This document shows, piece after piece, positions 1-12,700 of a stretch of DNA of 64,000 bases. The DNA is from Aquatica leii. Lineage: Eukaryota > Arthropoda > Insecta > Coleoptera > Lampyridae. The DNA is taken from the NCBI GenBank assembly GCA_035610365.1, contig CM069432.1, positions 78,000,520 through 78,064,519 on the forward strand, in the 5' to 3' direction. How positions within the stretch are numbered: the first letter of the stretch is position 1; each line of letters opens with the position of its first letter. Made by a program: the position numbers and the translations under genes. The notes beneath the pieces are model-generated. The model did no database searches and had not been told where the DNA came from. It was given only the letters and a program-made list of their open reading frames with translations.

Positions 1-471
1 CGTTTTGTATTCCGTATTTCATCATCGGTATGTGGCATTTTTATAAATTGTGGGCGCAATTCAGCTATAAGTTGAGATGTATTTTGATTATTTTGAACTG
101 TACGACTAACTGTGCTTTTATGCACTCCTGCATTATCTCCTACTAATTGTTGAAAGGAACCTACAACGTATTACATTACATTTAAAAGCATGTTTTTATA
201 ATGACAACTTACCTGTTGCATAAAATCTTAATGAAATTAATACTTGATTTTCCGGACTAAGAGGAAAGTTCCTTTCTGTATTTCTTTCCAACTGGGCCGA
301 TAATGAATCTATCAACACCTGGACAGTGGCATTTGATAATCTGAATCTCTGGCGAATTTCAGATTCATTATATTGTTGGAAAGCATTCGGCCTATGTTTA
401 AAATTCCTTGGGCGTTTTAATACGTCAACAATCTCCACTACTTCGTCCAGAGAAGAATCAGACGACTCCAA
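1..471 (-). CDS. HARBI1-like (PIF/Harbinger) nuclease, incomplete at window edge
   Basis: Two exons are readable on the minus strand: about 471-213 and 160-1, where the window ends. The donor (ACAG|GTAAGT) and acceptor (TTGTAG|GTTCC) are in phase, giving RFYATGSFQQLVGD across the junction, followed by AGVHKSTVSR. This is the usual N-terminal part of PIF/Harbinger transposases and the domesticated HARBI1 nuclease: helical region, FxATG-SFQ, then a helix-turn-helix with STVSR. The DDE catalytic residues would lie past position 1 and cannot be judged. No in-frame ATG precedes the first exon: there is a TAA just upstream, so a further 5' exon or a lost start is possible. The part visible is open, so it may be a fairly young element or a domesticated gene. 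It lies 3' of the readable EIPR1 exons, probably in one of its introns. Confidence 0.65.
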
Positions 472-1089
472 AGAAAATTATATATCCATTCTACAGATAA
501 GAAACATATAATCAGTATTTTGATTTCATGCGCATTAAATAAGTGCAGTCTCACCTACCTGACAAATATAAGATCAAATGGTCTACTATAAACTCTGGTA
601 TCTTTCAACGCTTCACAAATAAAAAATAAGAAATTAAAAGGAACACTCGGTAAATAAAAGACGATTACGATATAGGTCAAAGAATTCAAAGATATAGGTT
701 ATCTATGCGCTACTGTGCGCTACAACTTGGCTACAATATTTGTACGCAGGCGTTGCATAAACTATGAGTAGATTATTCGTCATATAAGTTAGAAGTCGTT
801 TATGTGGAGTGTATCTATAAAGTTTTGAGAAACGCCAAAATGCAGTTATGAGGAGTTTGTCGGTCTCATAACGTTTATCAACAGATAAGTTACGTTCCAG
901 AAACCGGCCATTAGTTTGATTGCAAAATGATGTCGTTATTGACTGTGTTGGTTAGTATAAATAAAACTAACAGCCAAATATGTCAGTATTTTAAAATTAA
1001 AGCAAGTATAACTAAACTTACATTTATACTATGATTGTAGAACTGCCCTTGAGCATATTGCAATATTGAAAAAGGGCATTGATTATACA

Positions 1090-1296
1090 TTTTTATACAT
1101 TAATGTAACATTTGTAAAATATTATAAATATATATATAGTAATGTTTTTTTAAATATTTTTAGAATGTTTTTCTAATATTGACTTTGCAACGCCATTCTG
1201 GCCATTAAGAGGTTTTTGCAATGTTTTTAAAAATGTAAATATATCTTTTGTAAAACGTTGAAAAAACATTTCAAAGATGTTTCCTTGTTCATTGGG
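1090..1296. mobile_element. Right end of a CCCAATGAACA-type DNA transposon
   Basis: Read on the minus strand, the edge begins CCCAATGAACAAGG at 1296 and is followed inward by repeated AAACATTTC / AAACGTT / ATGTTT words. AT lies immediately outside (1297-1298). This is the same arrangement as the ends at 14404, 15020/21506 and 37610. No matching left end was found upstream, so this is a truncated or solo end. No coding sequence was recognised. Confidence 0.4.
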
Positions 1297-1369
1297 ATAG
1301 GAAGGAGCAGTCACTAAAAACATCTACCCTTACGTCATTCTTCAAACCTTTGAAGCAAATAAATGTAAT

Positions 1370-1570
1370 GACGACAGGTTTCTCAACGTTATACCCGTTT
1401 GATTTGAAAAGCTGCTCATAACCAAGTATTTGACATATGACAGCGTTGACTACTAAAGGACGAAATGTGAAGAAACATGCTGAATGTAAGCGTGAGATAC
1501 AGCAAAACCAAAGAATGGATTATATGGAAGACAAGAGTAAACCACATAGCTAAATGAGGGGTGTAACAAA
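1370..1570 (+). pseudogene. RTE-like LINE reverse-transcriptase C-terminal remnant
   Basis: In one plus frame the stretch reads MLNVSVRYSKTKEWI followed by WKTRVNHIAK. This has the spacing of the conserved tail of RTE-like LINE polyproteins (ML-x-VSLRD ... E-x-I ... T-x-V-x-DI), which is better preserved in the copy at 43431-44200. Stops and frameshifts surround it. It is short, so the call rests on pattern resemblance only. Confidence 0.35.
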
Positions 1571-1786
1571 ATCATAAGATGATGAACATGGTTATTAGGA
1601 GAGGAAACAGAAATTTGTTTCTTAAACAGAGTTTTACAAAAAAACTAGAAAGCGACTAAATCTTAATAACATTACCAATATAACAAATGCTAATTGAAAC
1701 CTACAATGGTAGATCCACGAATTTTAATAATAAAATCATATATAACCGCTTAATAGCTGGTAAAAAAACCTAATTTTAATGCTTAC

Positions 1787-4700
1787 CAATGTGAATGATC
1801 AGTTCTTGCATAAACAGGACTTGTCGTTTGCCTAAAGTCCCATATTTTTACAAATCCATCATCACCACATGTAGCAATATGGTATTGCTTATTTAAATTA
1901 AAATCTAAATCTCGTGTAAGCTGACTGTGTACATTGTCAATATTCCAAGCTAAATTACCGGTACGGACATCATACGTCTTTAAATGTGTTTCCGTGGCAG
2001 TAGCAAACTTGAAACAAAACTGCAAATTAATTTTATTGTTAACATTGGAAAACCTACTTGATTGCCATTTTGATGAGGATTCCATTTTCCTGTAGTAAAT
2101 TTTGGGTTATTCTTGCCTTCTAACGAAATATTCGAGACATGTTGTGCATTTTCACTCGATATATCCCAAATCACAACCTGACTGTCAGTTACACACACCG
2201 CTTTATTTTTTTCATTTGGATGAAATTCTGTGGTTTTTACGTCGTTGCCAAAAGGACTAGTATCAAAATTTGTAACTATCTCTAAATTTTCAATGGTATC
2301 ATCGTTATCAGTAGAAGGTAATTTCATAATTGCTGTTTTCATAGAACACAAATTTTCACAATTAACTGAATTATAACATGTTGCGATTTGTGAAGGATCA
2401 TTAGGACTAGCATTCAATTTCCAAACTTCGCCATTCGAGTGATTGAACACCTATAAAACCAGTGAAAATATTGAAATTAAATAACAAAAAGTAGAATATA
2501 CCAAAGTTTTTATGGTAGATTTTTCTTCATCAAATTCTACTAAATGAATTTGATTATTTACTTGCTTCAAGGATTGAGTGCCAACAAAAAATCTGATTTT
2601 TTCGGTGTCTGCTAATTGGGAACATAAAGCTCTAGCCTGAAAATAACAAAAACTATATAAGTATTATAAATTAATTTGTAAAGAAAGTCCCCATAGCAAT
2701 GACAATCACCAACATACAGAAAAGAAGCGGTATGAAAAAAAGTAAATGTCGTATATAAAAGTGAAGGCAACATCCTAAAATCAAAAACACAACCACGTCC
2801 AGATTTGTCCAATTGTTGTTCATGTTTTCCACTTCAAACCGGAAACAAGAAATATCACTATTTGTGTTGAGCTACAAAAGTGTATAGTACGGATTGACAA
2901 TTTTTTTCCAAGATACTTCTAAACCTACCTTATAACTCAAAACTACTCTTAACCGCCATATATTAAGCTATTGAGAGCGCATTAACTAACTGAATAGTAG
3001 AATGTAGAAGACAGATAATAAAACAAAAACGACAAAACCAAAAAAAAATCATTTTTTTGAATTTGGTCATATATTTCATCTCCAAAGGAACAGAGGTAGG
3101 CAATGTTTCAACTACATTTATGTCAAATACATTTTTAACGTGCATTTTGTATTTCAAATATAATATTTAGAAAGGGTATTTAAAATACATTTTTTTCAAG
3201 AATTCTGCAGCAGGCAGCACCTGTACTTTTCTTTCGTTGTTTCTACTGTGTTTTTTCGTTACGATTGGTATCATGGTAGCAATTCGGATATTATCTTTGC
3301 AGTAAAGTATGTACCTATTTCAAATATTTTAGTAATTCAAATACTAAAGTGACAAGAGTATTTTGTAGTTCAAATACTATGATGTGATCAGCATACTTTT
3401 TTTTGTATTTCAAATACTTCGTGTCAGTATTCAGCCCAGCCCTGCTAAGAAACGGTGTTAATTCCTAAAAATCAAAATCTATGTATGAGAAAGCATATAA
3501 TGCATTCAAGCAGTGACAAGGCGGGTATCAAATTGGAACTGTCAATGAAAATATATTTTTGGTATACTTCCAGCAAAGAAAGCCAAAGTTCTCTCCAAAG
3601 GTGAGTTCAAAAAGTTTTTGATAAAAGCAAAACACGAGAAATATTGCTAGAAAAGGTATGTTCAACTCTACTGAAGTTTAATAAATTTAAAAACGTTTAC
3701 GTTAGTTTTAGGTTTTTGAATTATATGGCGCATACCAAAGCGATAAAATATATAACCATATAATAAATGTAGAGTAAGACTCCGTTTTAATCGTGACAAT
3801 TAAGCACACCAAAAATTACCAACCACGATTCTTTAGCGTTGTCAGTCGGTAATATAAATGCTACACACTAAACACGATTACTTTTTTGTTTTTTACAATA
3901 AAGGAAAATGTAGTATGCAACGAGTTGGTATGCACAAGATCCCTAAAATGGTTGCTACTTTCCTGAGTAGCAGTACACGGGTTATTGTTTGAGGCAAACT
4001 TCTTTCACAATCCTGACCAACACAGGAGAAAACGTAACCGATTTGAAGAAGTTAGGAAGCTGGGAGGGTTCGAATGTAGCTGAAGTGTACTTCATGAATC
4101 AGTTGAAAATAAGATTAAAGCAACAAAAATAATATTCGGCAGTGAAGAATCTGCCATCTTCAATTCAACGAAGCCAAATTTTTTATAAGTAATGAAAAAA
4201 CATTGTACTATTAATATATAGTATTACCCGCATAGTCGTTTTTGTATTACTGTTGTTTCGAGTTTCGTCTGTATTAATAAATAGCGTTCCATTATCATTG
4301 CTCTACGAGCTCGGATTTCAAATTCAAAACATCTGCGACACAAGAAGGCAACAGTCAAGAAACTGAAATAGCAATTAACATACCTAAAAAATTGATTGAT
4401 TGAGTACTTAAACGTGTCACATCTGATTACCAAATGCATTTTTGTACACTTTGCAATGTGACGTCATGTTCATAACAAAACCAAAGAAGTATACTTATTT
4501 ACCAGCCTACATTTGTCCATGTAAACATGTTTAATATTCTGAAACCGACAAAGAAATTTAAGTTATAGAATCATTTACGATAAATCATAAACATACTGTA
4601 CACACTTACAATAAGAAAACATTTTGTAAGTTAACTCAAGCTTAAATAGTATTAAGAACAGTAAGGGCCTTTACCGGTCGAAGACAATGAACACGTTCTA

Positions 4701-7242
4701 AATTACCAACTGTTGAGCACAAAACCGCTCACACTCAACTGTTATAAGTTACGCGGAACGAAAAGCTAAGATTGTTGCTAAATTTGTAAAGGTTTGTCAA
4801 ATCAATAAAATCGTATGAAGTTGGTTGTATATAAACAGAGATAAACAATATCAGTGATAAAAAGTAAACAATGGAAAACATTGTGGAAAGTAATAAAATA
4901 TGATTTCTTCCTAAGAATTGGTCTGCTAATGTTTTCCATTGGACCCGTTATTAACACAGATAAGATATTAAGGTTATTAACCTATTTCACTTATTATCAC
5001 AAAAATTATAAACAGTAAATAATGCCCAAGACAAAGCGTACGTTGACTAAAGCGAGCGCTAATTTTTTCCACTCATTAATGTTCCAAACCGATGAGACTC
5101 AACGGCTGAGCGCGGTGTATTTTGGAATGCAGCGCTTAGGTAAGTACTCAACAGTTGCGGTCACTTGGAACGTGTCCAATGTCTCGCTTCGCTCAGTCCC
5201 CAATATTGTCTGAGACCCGTAGAGCCCTCAATGTTCGTAATGCTTATGCTACGATGCACGATAGAAACAATTTTTCCTTAATCTTATTACATTATCTTAA
5301 TAAACGTCAAATTGACGTTATTTATTTTGGAGCTACCTAAAGATTTTTTATTTTTTGTTCAAACCAGTTGCATTTCCAAGCGTTGTCACGTTACTTTGTC
5401 CTGCGCTTACGGTTCTAAAACTGTAAATAAATCACTTACCGACGAGTTACTAGTAAATTAAACATACCTTCTTAAAAACAAACGTAGTATAACTATGAGA
5501 AAATGATTTAGTAGTGCAAAACCAAAATGTGTGCTTAAGTTTTGATTGAAAACTATGGCAATAACTGTTGACAACCTCGGTAATACCAGAAGTAGTGCTC
5601 TGACAAGTAAACCCAAGTAGTTATTATCAAGTAAAACGTATGTACGCATATTTTGTTTTATTGTTAGTAACATTTCAAATGAAATATTATACATATCCTA
5701 TAATATGATTTTGCAATTGTTATCAATATTTATTTCAGCTGCTGTAGAAATACAAAAATAATGTTCTTTTTGTATAAGTAATTATGCTTTTAATTTTTGA
5801 TTTGATCTTTTTTTATTGAACTTGTCTTTATTTCTACTAACTACGATCTAGTTTCTTTTTCCAATCATCTCTTACTCCTATTTGATGTTACTGTTGATCT
5901 TACCATTCTATAATCTGTACTTACTGTCAAAGGAAAACTTCGATGGAAAGCTGATAGAAACTACTTCAATAACATATAGAGGAGTAAAATAACAATATCC
6001 ATCATCTCCCTATCTTTTTATAACTGCGGAAGAACAAATATCTCGTAACTTTTAAAATGGGCATTAGGATTGAAGTGAAAAGAGAATTGGATATGATTTA
6101 ATTTTATTTGCAAAAATGCTATAGAAAATGCTAGAAAAATTAATAAAAGAAAGCAAAAAGATGGATTTAAAAACGAAATTTGTCAAAACTAACTATATCT
6201 CAAACAAAGAATCAGATAATATGGTGATAGACGGAGAACGAAAGAAATGTGTAAAAAAATATATACATACATCAACTAATATCATTTGAAAACATATACT
6301 TAAAAAGGAAGTGAACAAAAATAGTTTCTGTTCTCATAGAAATAGTGATATTCCGATTAATTGAAAAAGAGAAATGATTGTGGTTCCTTCAATAACATAT
6401 AGTGCCCAGGCTTGGTCATTAAATAAAAAATTATATCATAAATTAAGTAATCAGGTAAAAATAAATGAAATTAAAAAAAATGAGAACAAAATACATTGTG
6501 ACAATATCTAAATTAGACTGGTAATGTGGGAGGAATGTCAGAAGACAGATGGACTCTAAGAACTACTAAGTGATAACCATGAGATGGGAGAAGAAATAAT
6601 CAAAGCAGAAATGGGTAACAGAAATCAGCAACATAGCTGGTCGTTCATAGATAAAAGAAAGACAGGAATAAATGAAAGAAGTTGCCTGGCATCGGGGTAC
6701 AAATCGCTGATAATAATAATAATCATCACCTTAACACTACCATTAATATAAGTAGATTTTACCTTTAAGGAGTTTAATTAACCTATTTTAAATTCAATGC
6801 TTTGGAAAGTTATACTAATTTTGTATCAATTTTTTAAGTACAAAATATCTCTAGCAGTTGCCATTAGTATAATGACATACACTAAACACGTGATTCTTTA
6901 ATGTTAAAATATGCAATATAAAAATCAACAAGTAATTATGAGGAAGATAAACTTAAAAATTTCTCACTGTTTTTGTTACAGTTTAAAAATAACTATTTTA
7001 ATATTATTCTTGTGCTTGTTATTGAATCTATAAAATCTAACACCATCAATAGGTTGTTATGGTATACATGCAAATGTTGCAGTTTCAAAGTAAAAGAAAA
7101 CTATATAGTTGTCTGTATGAAAATTTACATTGTGGTGATAACATGTAACAAATTATAAAAGTTAAAGGAATTATTTGTTACAAATTATATTTCAATTTAC
7201 CTGAAATTCAAGTCCATATATAACAGAATTTTCATTTTCCAT
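1787..7242 (-). CDS. EIPR1: EIPR1 (TSSC1) WD40-repeat protein, 5' part; 3' exons not found
   Basis: Four coding exons join in phase: 7242-7201 ([14 protein letters not shown]), 2636-2502, 2450-2058 and 2007-1787. The last ends within the Trp codon of DHSHW at a GTAAGC donor. The protein matches the EIPR1/TSSC1 family along its length: [33 protein letters not shown], the [10 protein letters not shown] repeat, [20 protein letters not shown], then [19 protein letters not shown] and [12 protein letters not shown]1 is a seven-bladed propeller that binds the EARP/GARP tethering complexes and acts in endosomal recycling and dense-core vesicle cargo sorting. About 260 residues are visible of roughly 390 in the family. 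The C-terminal blades should lie to the left, beyond position 1. Intron 1 is 4.6 kb and filled with transposon debris. The intron between exons 3 and 4 is only about 50 bp. Start chosen at the first ATG of the small exon 1, as in orthologues. Confidence 0.93.
3137..3450. mobile_element. hAT-type terminal fragment (CAGGGCTGGGC end)
   Basis: The right edge, read on the minus strand, begins CAGGGCTGGGCTGAATACTG. It is followed inward by several GTATTTGAAATAC-type palindromes (around 3150, 3320, 3345, 3370 and 3410). hAT elements commonly have CAGGG ends with this internal pattern. A left partner and an 8-bp duplication were not found, so this is a solo end inside EIPR1 intron 1. Confidence 0.42.
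3905..4132 (+). pseudogene. Crypton-type tyrosine recombinase, C-terminal fragment
   Basis: From 3974 one frame reads [20 protein letters not shown], then a [15 protein letters not shown] stretch, VYFMNQL and a stop at 4130-4132. This is the C-terminal catalytic box of insect Crypton-like (YR) elements: YTGHCFRRxSAT, then LKxxGGWKSxxVAEGYIxxSL, with the nucleophile Tyr in VAE-x-Y. The Tyr is kept, but the His of the HxxR motif is Tyr here, so the protein would not be active. Weak homology continues upstream in another frame ([16 protein letters not shown], 3918-3965), implying a frameshift. A second remnant lies at 46110-46435. Confidence 0.55.
4133..5934. other. EIPR1 intron sequence without recognisable genes
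   Basis: AT-rich intronic sequence. A somewhat GC-richer stretch around 5020-5240 contains short open frames, but nothing in them resembles a known domain. No RNA gene or intact repeat was seen. Confidence 0.4.
5935..6720 (+). pseudogene. Degenerate RTE/CR1-like LINE reverse transcriptase
   Basis: Fragments occur in the expected order in plus frames. First come [11 protein letters not shown] and YPSSPYLF (remains of the RGVKQGCPLSPxLF box, about 5955-6020). Then [14 protein letters not shown] with [17 protein letters not shown] (the thumb-side KTK ... I-x-V-x-x-YLG region, 6150-6270), and finally [16 protein letters not shown] (the TYG-x-E-x-W box, 6388-6435). Stops and gaps separate them. 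The 3' end runs into an (ATA)n-like tract near 6705-6725, typical of LINE tails. The active-site YADD lies in a lost segment. Confidence 0.5.
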
Positions 7243-7522
7243 AGTTAAATAACAACGATAACAACAAACACATCAGATTAATTTTGAGGTTATATTTCTT
7301 ATATTTTAAGAATTGCTTAGAATTGTCAAAAAAAATACAACGTTGCCACGGTTGTCACTACACTATTTATGCAGCATATATTCATCATTAAATAATGCGC
7401 CTTAAAAAGGCATAGATTAATAACCATCAATAACCATTACAACGAGGTTAAAGGGTATCACACAATGCATTTTTATGCGCATCTCTTAAGTTCGGCGTAA
7501 ATTGAACATAGCCCATCCATAT

Positions 7523-7532
7523 CGCATGCGCA
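7523..7532. promoter_or_regulatory. NRF-1/ewg-like palindromic site upstream of EIPR1
   Basis: CGCATGCGCA is a close match to the NRF-1 (insect erect-wing) consensus and lies about 280 bp upstream of the EIPR1 start codon, within a locally GC-richer stretch (7490-7560). Such sites are common in housekeeping promoters. The assignment is inferred from motif and position only. Confidence 0.35.
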
Positions 7533-8869
7533 GCCGGCGTGTGACCGAGACCTAGTCCAAACACAAGTTTTTTTAATAATAATATGATGTAATCCACTCG
7601 CGTTTGAAATTTAAAACCCGCGAACCAACAAAAGCAGCGACATCTCGCTGTGGCTGTGATCGTCTCTCGATATGTGGGAAGGCTGTTGAAGGCTAAATAA
7701 AACACACAATAAAAAATGAATCATAATTTTTATTCGAGATTAACTCTTTAAATTTTAACCGAGACCTTGCCTGTTCGGTGGGACCCGTCGTAGGAGGGGA
7801 AGAACAGAGCGAAGAAACCCCTCCGGTCCTTTGCTGAATATTAATACAAATAAACTACATAATTCGAATATACAAAACAACAACTGTTATAAAGGATCAG
7901 CTAACATTTTATAATAATGTGTAAAAGAAATTACTTGTCTTTTAAGTACTTTTAGCAAGTATGGCAACACGGTGAAACTAAGCAATGCTAAGCAATGTAA
8001 ACTGAAAAGTGAGGTTAACTAGCAAGTAGTGTTTTGCAAGTTACTATTATCACAGTATAATGCTTTCAGATCCAGTAGGACCACTCCTTGTCGGCACCTT
8101 TGATGTTTGTTCCAAAAAATTTTCTAGCGCAAGATACCACGAGTTGATTTGAGTGGGAGAATTTTCAGCGCTAAATTCAAATTTTAAATATTTTTAATTC
8201 AAAGCGTCGATGCCATTCACTTTTTTACGCCCGATGTTATTTCCTTTTTAAATCAATTTTATGCTATTTATGTAATAACGGAAATTATTTAATACTGTTA
8301 AAACAAACTATAAAAAAATATTTATTTTTAAATTTAAAATTCAGTAAAAGTAAGTAATATTTATTTCATATAAAACGTGAAGCATTACAAACCTTAAAAT
8401 GGTCCGCGAACGTGTATTCTCTTTATAAGATGGTATTTACGTTAAATTTAGATGTGCAAAGTCAACAGTGATATGAAATTTATACGTATCCTGAATTTAA
8501 AAAAATCGAATTTAGCAAGTTATTTCTTATCAAACTGTATAGCAATTTTTGACGGCCCAGTGTTAATGTATTCAGATTTTAAAAGAAAAACAAACTTTTT
8601 ATTATATTATTTAACTTTTACAAACCAAAAATAATTAACATTCAACATCCACTATTAATAAAATTGTATAATCCACAATTAATAAAATTGTATATTGAAA
8701 TCAAAATAAACAGAACTCCTAATGCAAACTGAAAAAACTTATTCGTGTAACTAGGACTCTTCGGAGCAGTTGTTGTTAGCCGTATAATTGCAATTTTATA
8801 AAGGTGGCAGCATAGGTTAAGTTATTTTAAGAAAGTGTTCATCGCAATAGTTGCAGAATTGCTCATCAA

Positions 8870-9710
8870 TTATCTTTGATACCACGATTTTCTCTTTACA
8901 CACAATTTTTCGAGAGCATCCAATTTTCTCTGCAGTTTTAATTTTCATCGAGTATTTGCAGTCGATGCTGATGAGGTTTGCGAAAAAACATCTAAAAAAC
9001 AAAGAAAAAACAATACCTTATTAAAGACTATGAAATAATCTATACCTTTTGAGGATTTAACAGGAGTCGTTGCTAAGTCCGAAGAATAATAACTGCAACT
9101 AGGTTGTACTTCTATTATAAAACCTACAATTATATATTTAATTTAAAAAAAAGAAATATTTATTGAAAAGTAATAAACTACGTACTACCAGTCTCGCTTT
9201 CAATTGTAAACCTTGATGTGTCCACTGATTGATTTGTCTGTTGCATAGATTCTGAAACTGAAACAAAATGTTTTATATGTACCTACATGTATGTTTTTTT
9301 TTAAATCTATACATCAATTGTGTTTTGTTTTAAAACTTACGACAGTCTTGCTGTGGTACACTATCTTCTACTGGTATCGATTCGAATAACGTTGGAACAG
9401 CAGCATTACGTTTTAAGCGATTTTTTAGCAGCGATGAAACCATCCTGTTTTCAAAATGACTGCTGTACATTCTAACTTGCTTGTGACAATAGTTACCATC
9501 TTTCTTCGTTAAATCGACTCGACCACTGTTTTTAAGCCAATTTTGACATCTAGACAATTCAACCGATATATATAAACGTATGAATTACTTTTCAAAAATT
9601 TACCTTATTGCATCAGCTGGCATACGGAAAAAACGAATGCTTGGATTATTCTTACTATTATTTTTGCAGTTCTTTACACAGCAGTATTTGCGGTATCGTA
9701 AACCACTCAT
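8870..9710 (-). pseudogene. THAP zinc-finger protein gene, probably decayed
   Basis: Five exons join in phase: 9710-9604 (ATG start), 9549-9341, 9257-9189, 9111-9046 and 8991 onward. The N-terminus is a THAP DNA-binding domain: YCCVKNCKNN, SIRFFRMPAD, RCQNWLKNSGR, then the C2CH second half as VRMYSSHFE and the closing AVPTLF box. The position normally held by the third zinc Cys (C-x2-H) is Tyr here. After a Ser/Thr-rich linker the frame meets TGA at 8947-8945. The same frame then continues for 24 codons of a heptad-like, basic segment (KLKLQRKLDALEKL ... KSWYQR) ending in TAA at 8872-8870. That looks like the usual C-terminal coiled coil cut off by a nonsense mutation. The gene could come from a P-element-like transposon or be a THAP gene copy. 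It lies 1.6 kb from EIPR1 exon 1 on the same strand. Confidence 0.6.
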
Positions 9711-12700
9711 TTTCACGCACTTTCACACAAACACATAAATGTACTAAATAAACTTAAAATGAAATATAGAACTAATTGAAACGCATAAATAATACTCTCA
9801 ACTATTAAAAACTATTTTATACTAAACAAATGATTGATATTACACAAGAAAGATTATTGTGAAAAAGGTTATGAAAACGATGGAAGCAACATAATAATAA
9901 CAAATGTTAAAAACGAGTTACTGCGCAAGATACCACGAGTCGATCATGCTCCGTGAAATTTTACGGAAAAAAATTCCTGAGAGTGGAACTACTGTTAAAA
10001 CATTATACTGTGCTATTATGGAAATTAAGTTCCTTTCGAGTAGTAATGTTTCAAGATACACAATAAAAAGAAGTAAATTATGAATTAATAAAAGCCAACA
10101 GCATAAATGCTTCAGCTAGCTATACAATATTTTAACAGGCAATGAATAAATTACAATTGGGTCAAATCAAAATAACACAGTGGCAAATTAAATTAACAAG
10201 TAATTATGTACGTTGCTACGATAAGCAGGTACGATAACAGATTCAAATTCCGACACAAAAAAAAACAATCGAGGACACCAAAATACACATATAATAAACA
10301 CACAATAATATCAACCAAATGTCACCAAAATGTAGGGTCCATTATTATGGAAGCGACCTACGGTGACTTTAATATATATTTTGAAGCAGGCACCTGTCTA
10401 TATCATAGACTTAGGATACGCTACTTCACAAAAAAAAACACAGCAATGGTCTTTGCACCAGCTACCGTACATTTGGTTATTTCCCGTCATGAATGTATGA
10501 ATATCATAATATAAACAATTCTAACTTCTAGCCATTTGAGCGATTCATAAAACACACGAGCAATGATCAAACAAAAGCAAGTTACAATAAAACGTGCTCC
10601 GTCATTCGGGTACACGACTTGAGCAAGTTTACATTTAAGAACAAATAAAATTGTAAAATAAAATCGTTTTGTTTAAACACAGTTTTTAAAAGAAAACATA
10701 AATTGGCACAGAGAAAAATAAAAGAAATATAAAAGGGAAAGTAACGGTACTATAAAATGGCGACCCACGCTAGCTTTTCAAACAAAGGAAACAAGGGCAA
10801 AAACTACCCTGGTTCACGTTTAAAACACAAATACAAAAACAGACAGGCTTACATGAATTAAAACAAAACAAAAACACAAATTATACAAAGAAACTTTTCA
10901 GGGTAAAACGCATATTGCTATCACTAACGAGATTCACCCTTCAGATCCCGACCGCTTCCCCGTGTCGTACCCTTAAAAGTCTCTCACCCTTTTAAGAAGT
11001 ACATGCGCGAAAGATTTTTAGTTTTCGTGTTTTTTTTTCTTCGCTAGATGACGCCTGTGTAATTTTACATGTCTTTGGATTTAAATTTGTCTATATCAAT
11101 AATGCATATTAAACACATCTTTGTTAAACACAGTCCACAACCATGACTTTGTACCGAGATCTTCACTTCTCCTGATGTGAAAGATGATAGCAATCTAGCA
11201 ACAACTTTTCGATTTTCAGTACAGAATCTGAGGACTAAGAAATATTTATGTTATTGCAGTTATGCATCAGAAAAAGAAGTAAAACAAATGTATATTTACG
11301 AAAAAAGCACGGAGAGTTAGTTCAGTGAGGTTTCATATAGTGTTTTTAAATTAGTCGTTTTGATTAAATAGAAAATGTGAAAGAACATATTACAAGCAAA
11401 GAAAAACTAGCAGTATGTCTGAAGGAACTATTTAGAAAACATTGATAAAAAAATAAGATGTGTTTTATTAAAAAAATATTTATTTAATATGTATATTTCA
11501 ATATCTTATTACAATAGTATTCTCTGTTTACCCAAGAGAAATAGTTAAGCTCCTTACAAAAATGCGCTACATTTGAAGATAATTTTTTTACTGGTCAAAT
11601 TATTAACACCCATTTCACACCATACTCGCTACTTCGCGTATGATAGTTCGTTTAGTTATTTATTGAAATTCTTCGTTTTGCTATTCAAACTCGTTAATCT
11701 AGGAAAACAGTGTTTTTAAACGTTTATGTTTGTATTTGGTTTCATTAAGCTAAACCTAATAACAAAAGTTTATGGTTCGGATTAATAAACTGTATCGTGT
11801 AAAAATGATTAATGCGCTTTTTATTTTGCGTAAGCATACATTTTTAAGGAGGCGCTTAACTATTTCTGTTGGGTGAACAGAGAATAAATATGTTGTAAAA
11901 GAATCATCTTCATGTCTTGTGCAGCTTCTTTTATTTGTATCTTCTGAGCTCACTGGTGTTGAGAGAAGAATTCAGGGAGCTCTTCCGTAAAGGCACAAGA
12001 GCATGCAGCAGTAGGGTAAGCGGTTGGTGAAGGAGGACGTTGCCTGTTCATCTGCAAATTCTTTTCAACTTCATTTTTGGTTTTCGGTTTCAAGCTCAGT
12101 CTTATTTTCGCTATTAGAAATCGCTTGAACTTAAGTTGAAAAAAATAAAAATCGATTTATTATTATTGATTTAACGAGCTATTGTAAAATATAAAACAAA
12201 TTACATTGGTTACAAATCTTGATACAATATTGTCCTTTCAAAATTTTCATTCCTAAGAAAAATCAGTACTAATGTTTTCCAATTAGCGCCGAAGATGATC
12301 GCTCATAGCCGTCAATCAAACTCTGTATTATTACTTTTTGTTTTTAAATTTAAATTATTTGTAGTTCGATCATATAAGCAATTTTTGTACACAAAGTCAA
12401 CTAATCCTCCAAATGTATTGTATTTTAATTTTGAGCAGGTTACTGAGGTTACATCAGTGCGCACTAAAACATTTCTGTTGTTTAATTCATACGCTTTTAA
12501 GCAGTGAGTTACTCGAGCTCATACTACTACTATATATGTATACATATATATTATATGCTTTGTGTTTTTCTATTGTTTTTTTATTCAGTAAGAAGACTTA
12601 ACGTACTCCTCTGCGGCTTGACGTAATGATTAAAAATAACGTTATCAAATAAAATACAAATTATCATTACATAAAACTATATTTTTAAATAATAATCCTA

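Noticed and set aside
2612-2812. Minus-strand open frame upstream of EIPR1 exon 2
   Set aside because: It lies in intron 1 next to the exon 2 acceptor and overlaps the exon in another frame. No domain, and the exon reading is clear.
5022-5340. Plus-strand open frames in a GC-richer patch
   Set aside because: Two overlapping short frames without similarity to any family I know.
7448-7705. Minus-strand open frame of 85 codons upstream of EIPR1
   Set aside because: No recognisable domain, and it overlaps the likely promoter region. It looks like a chance frame.
10757-10768. Primer-binding-site-like word TGGCGACCCACG
   Set aside because: No flanking LTR pair, gag or pol sequence was found, so a single 12-mer is not enough.
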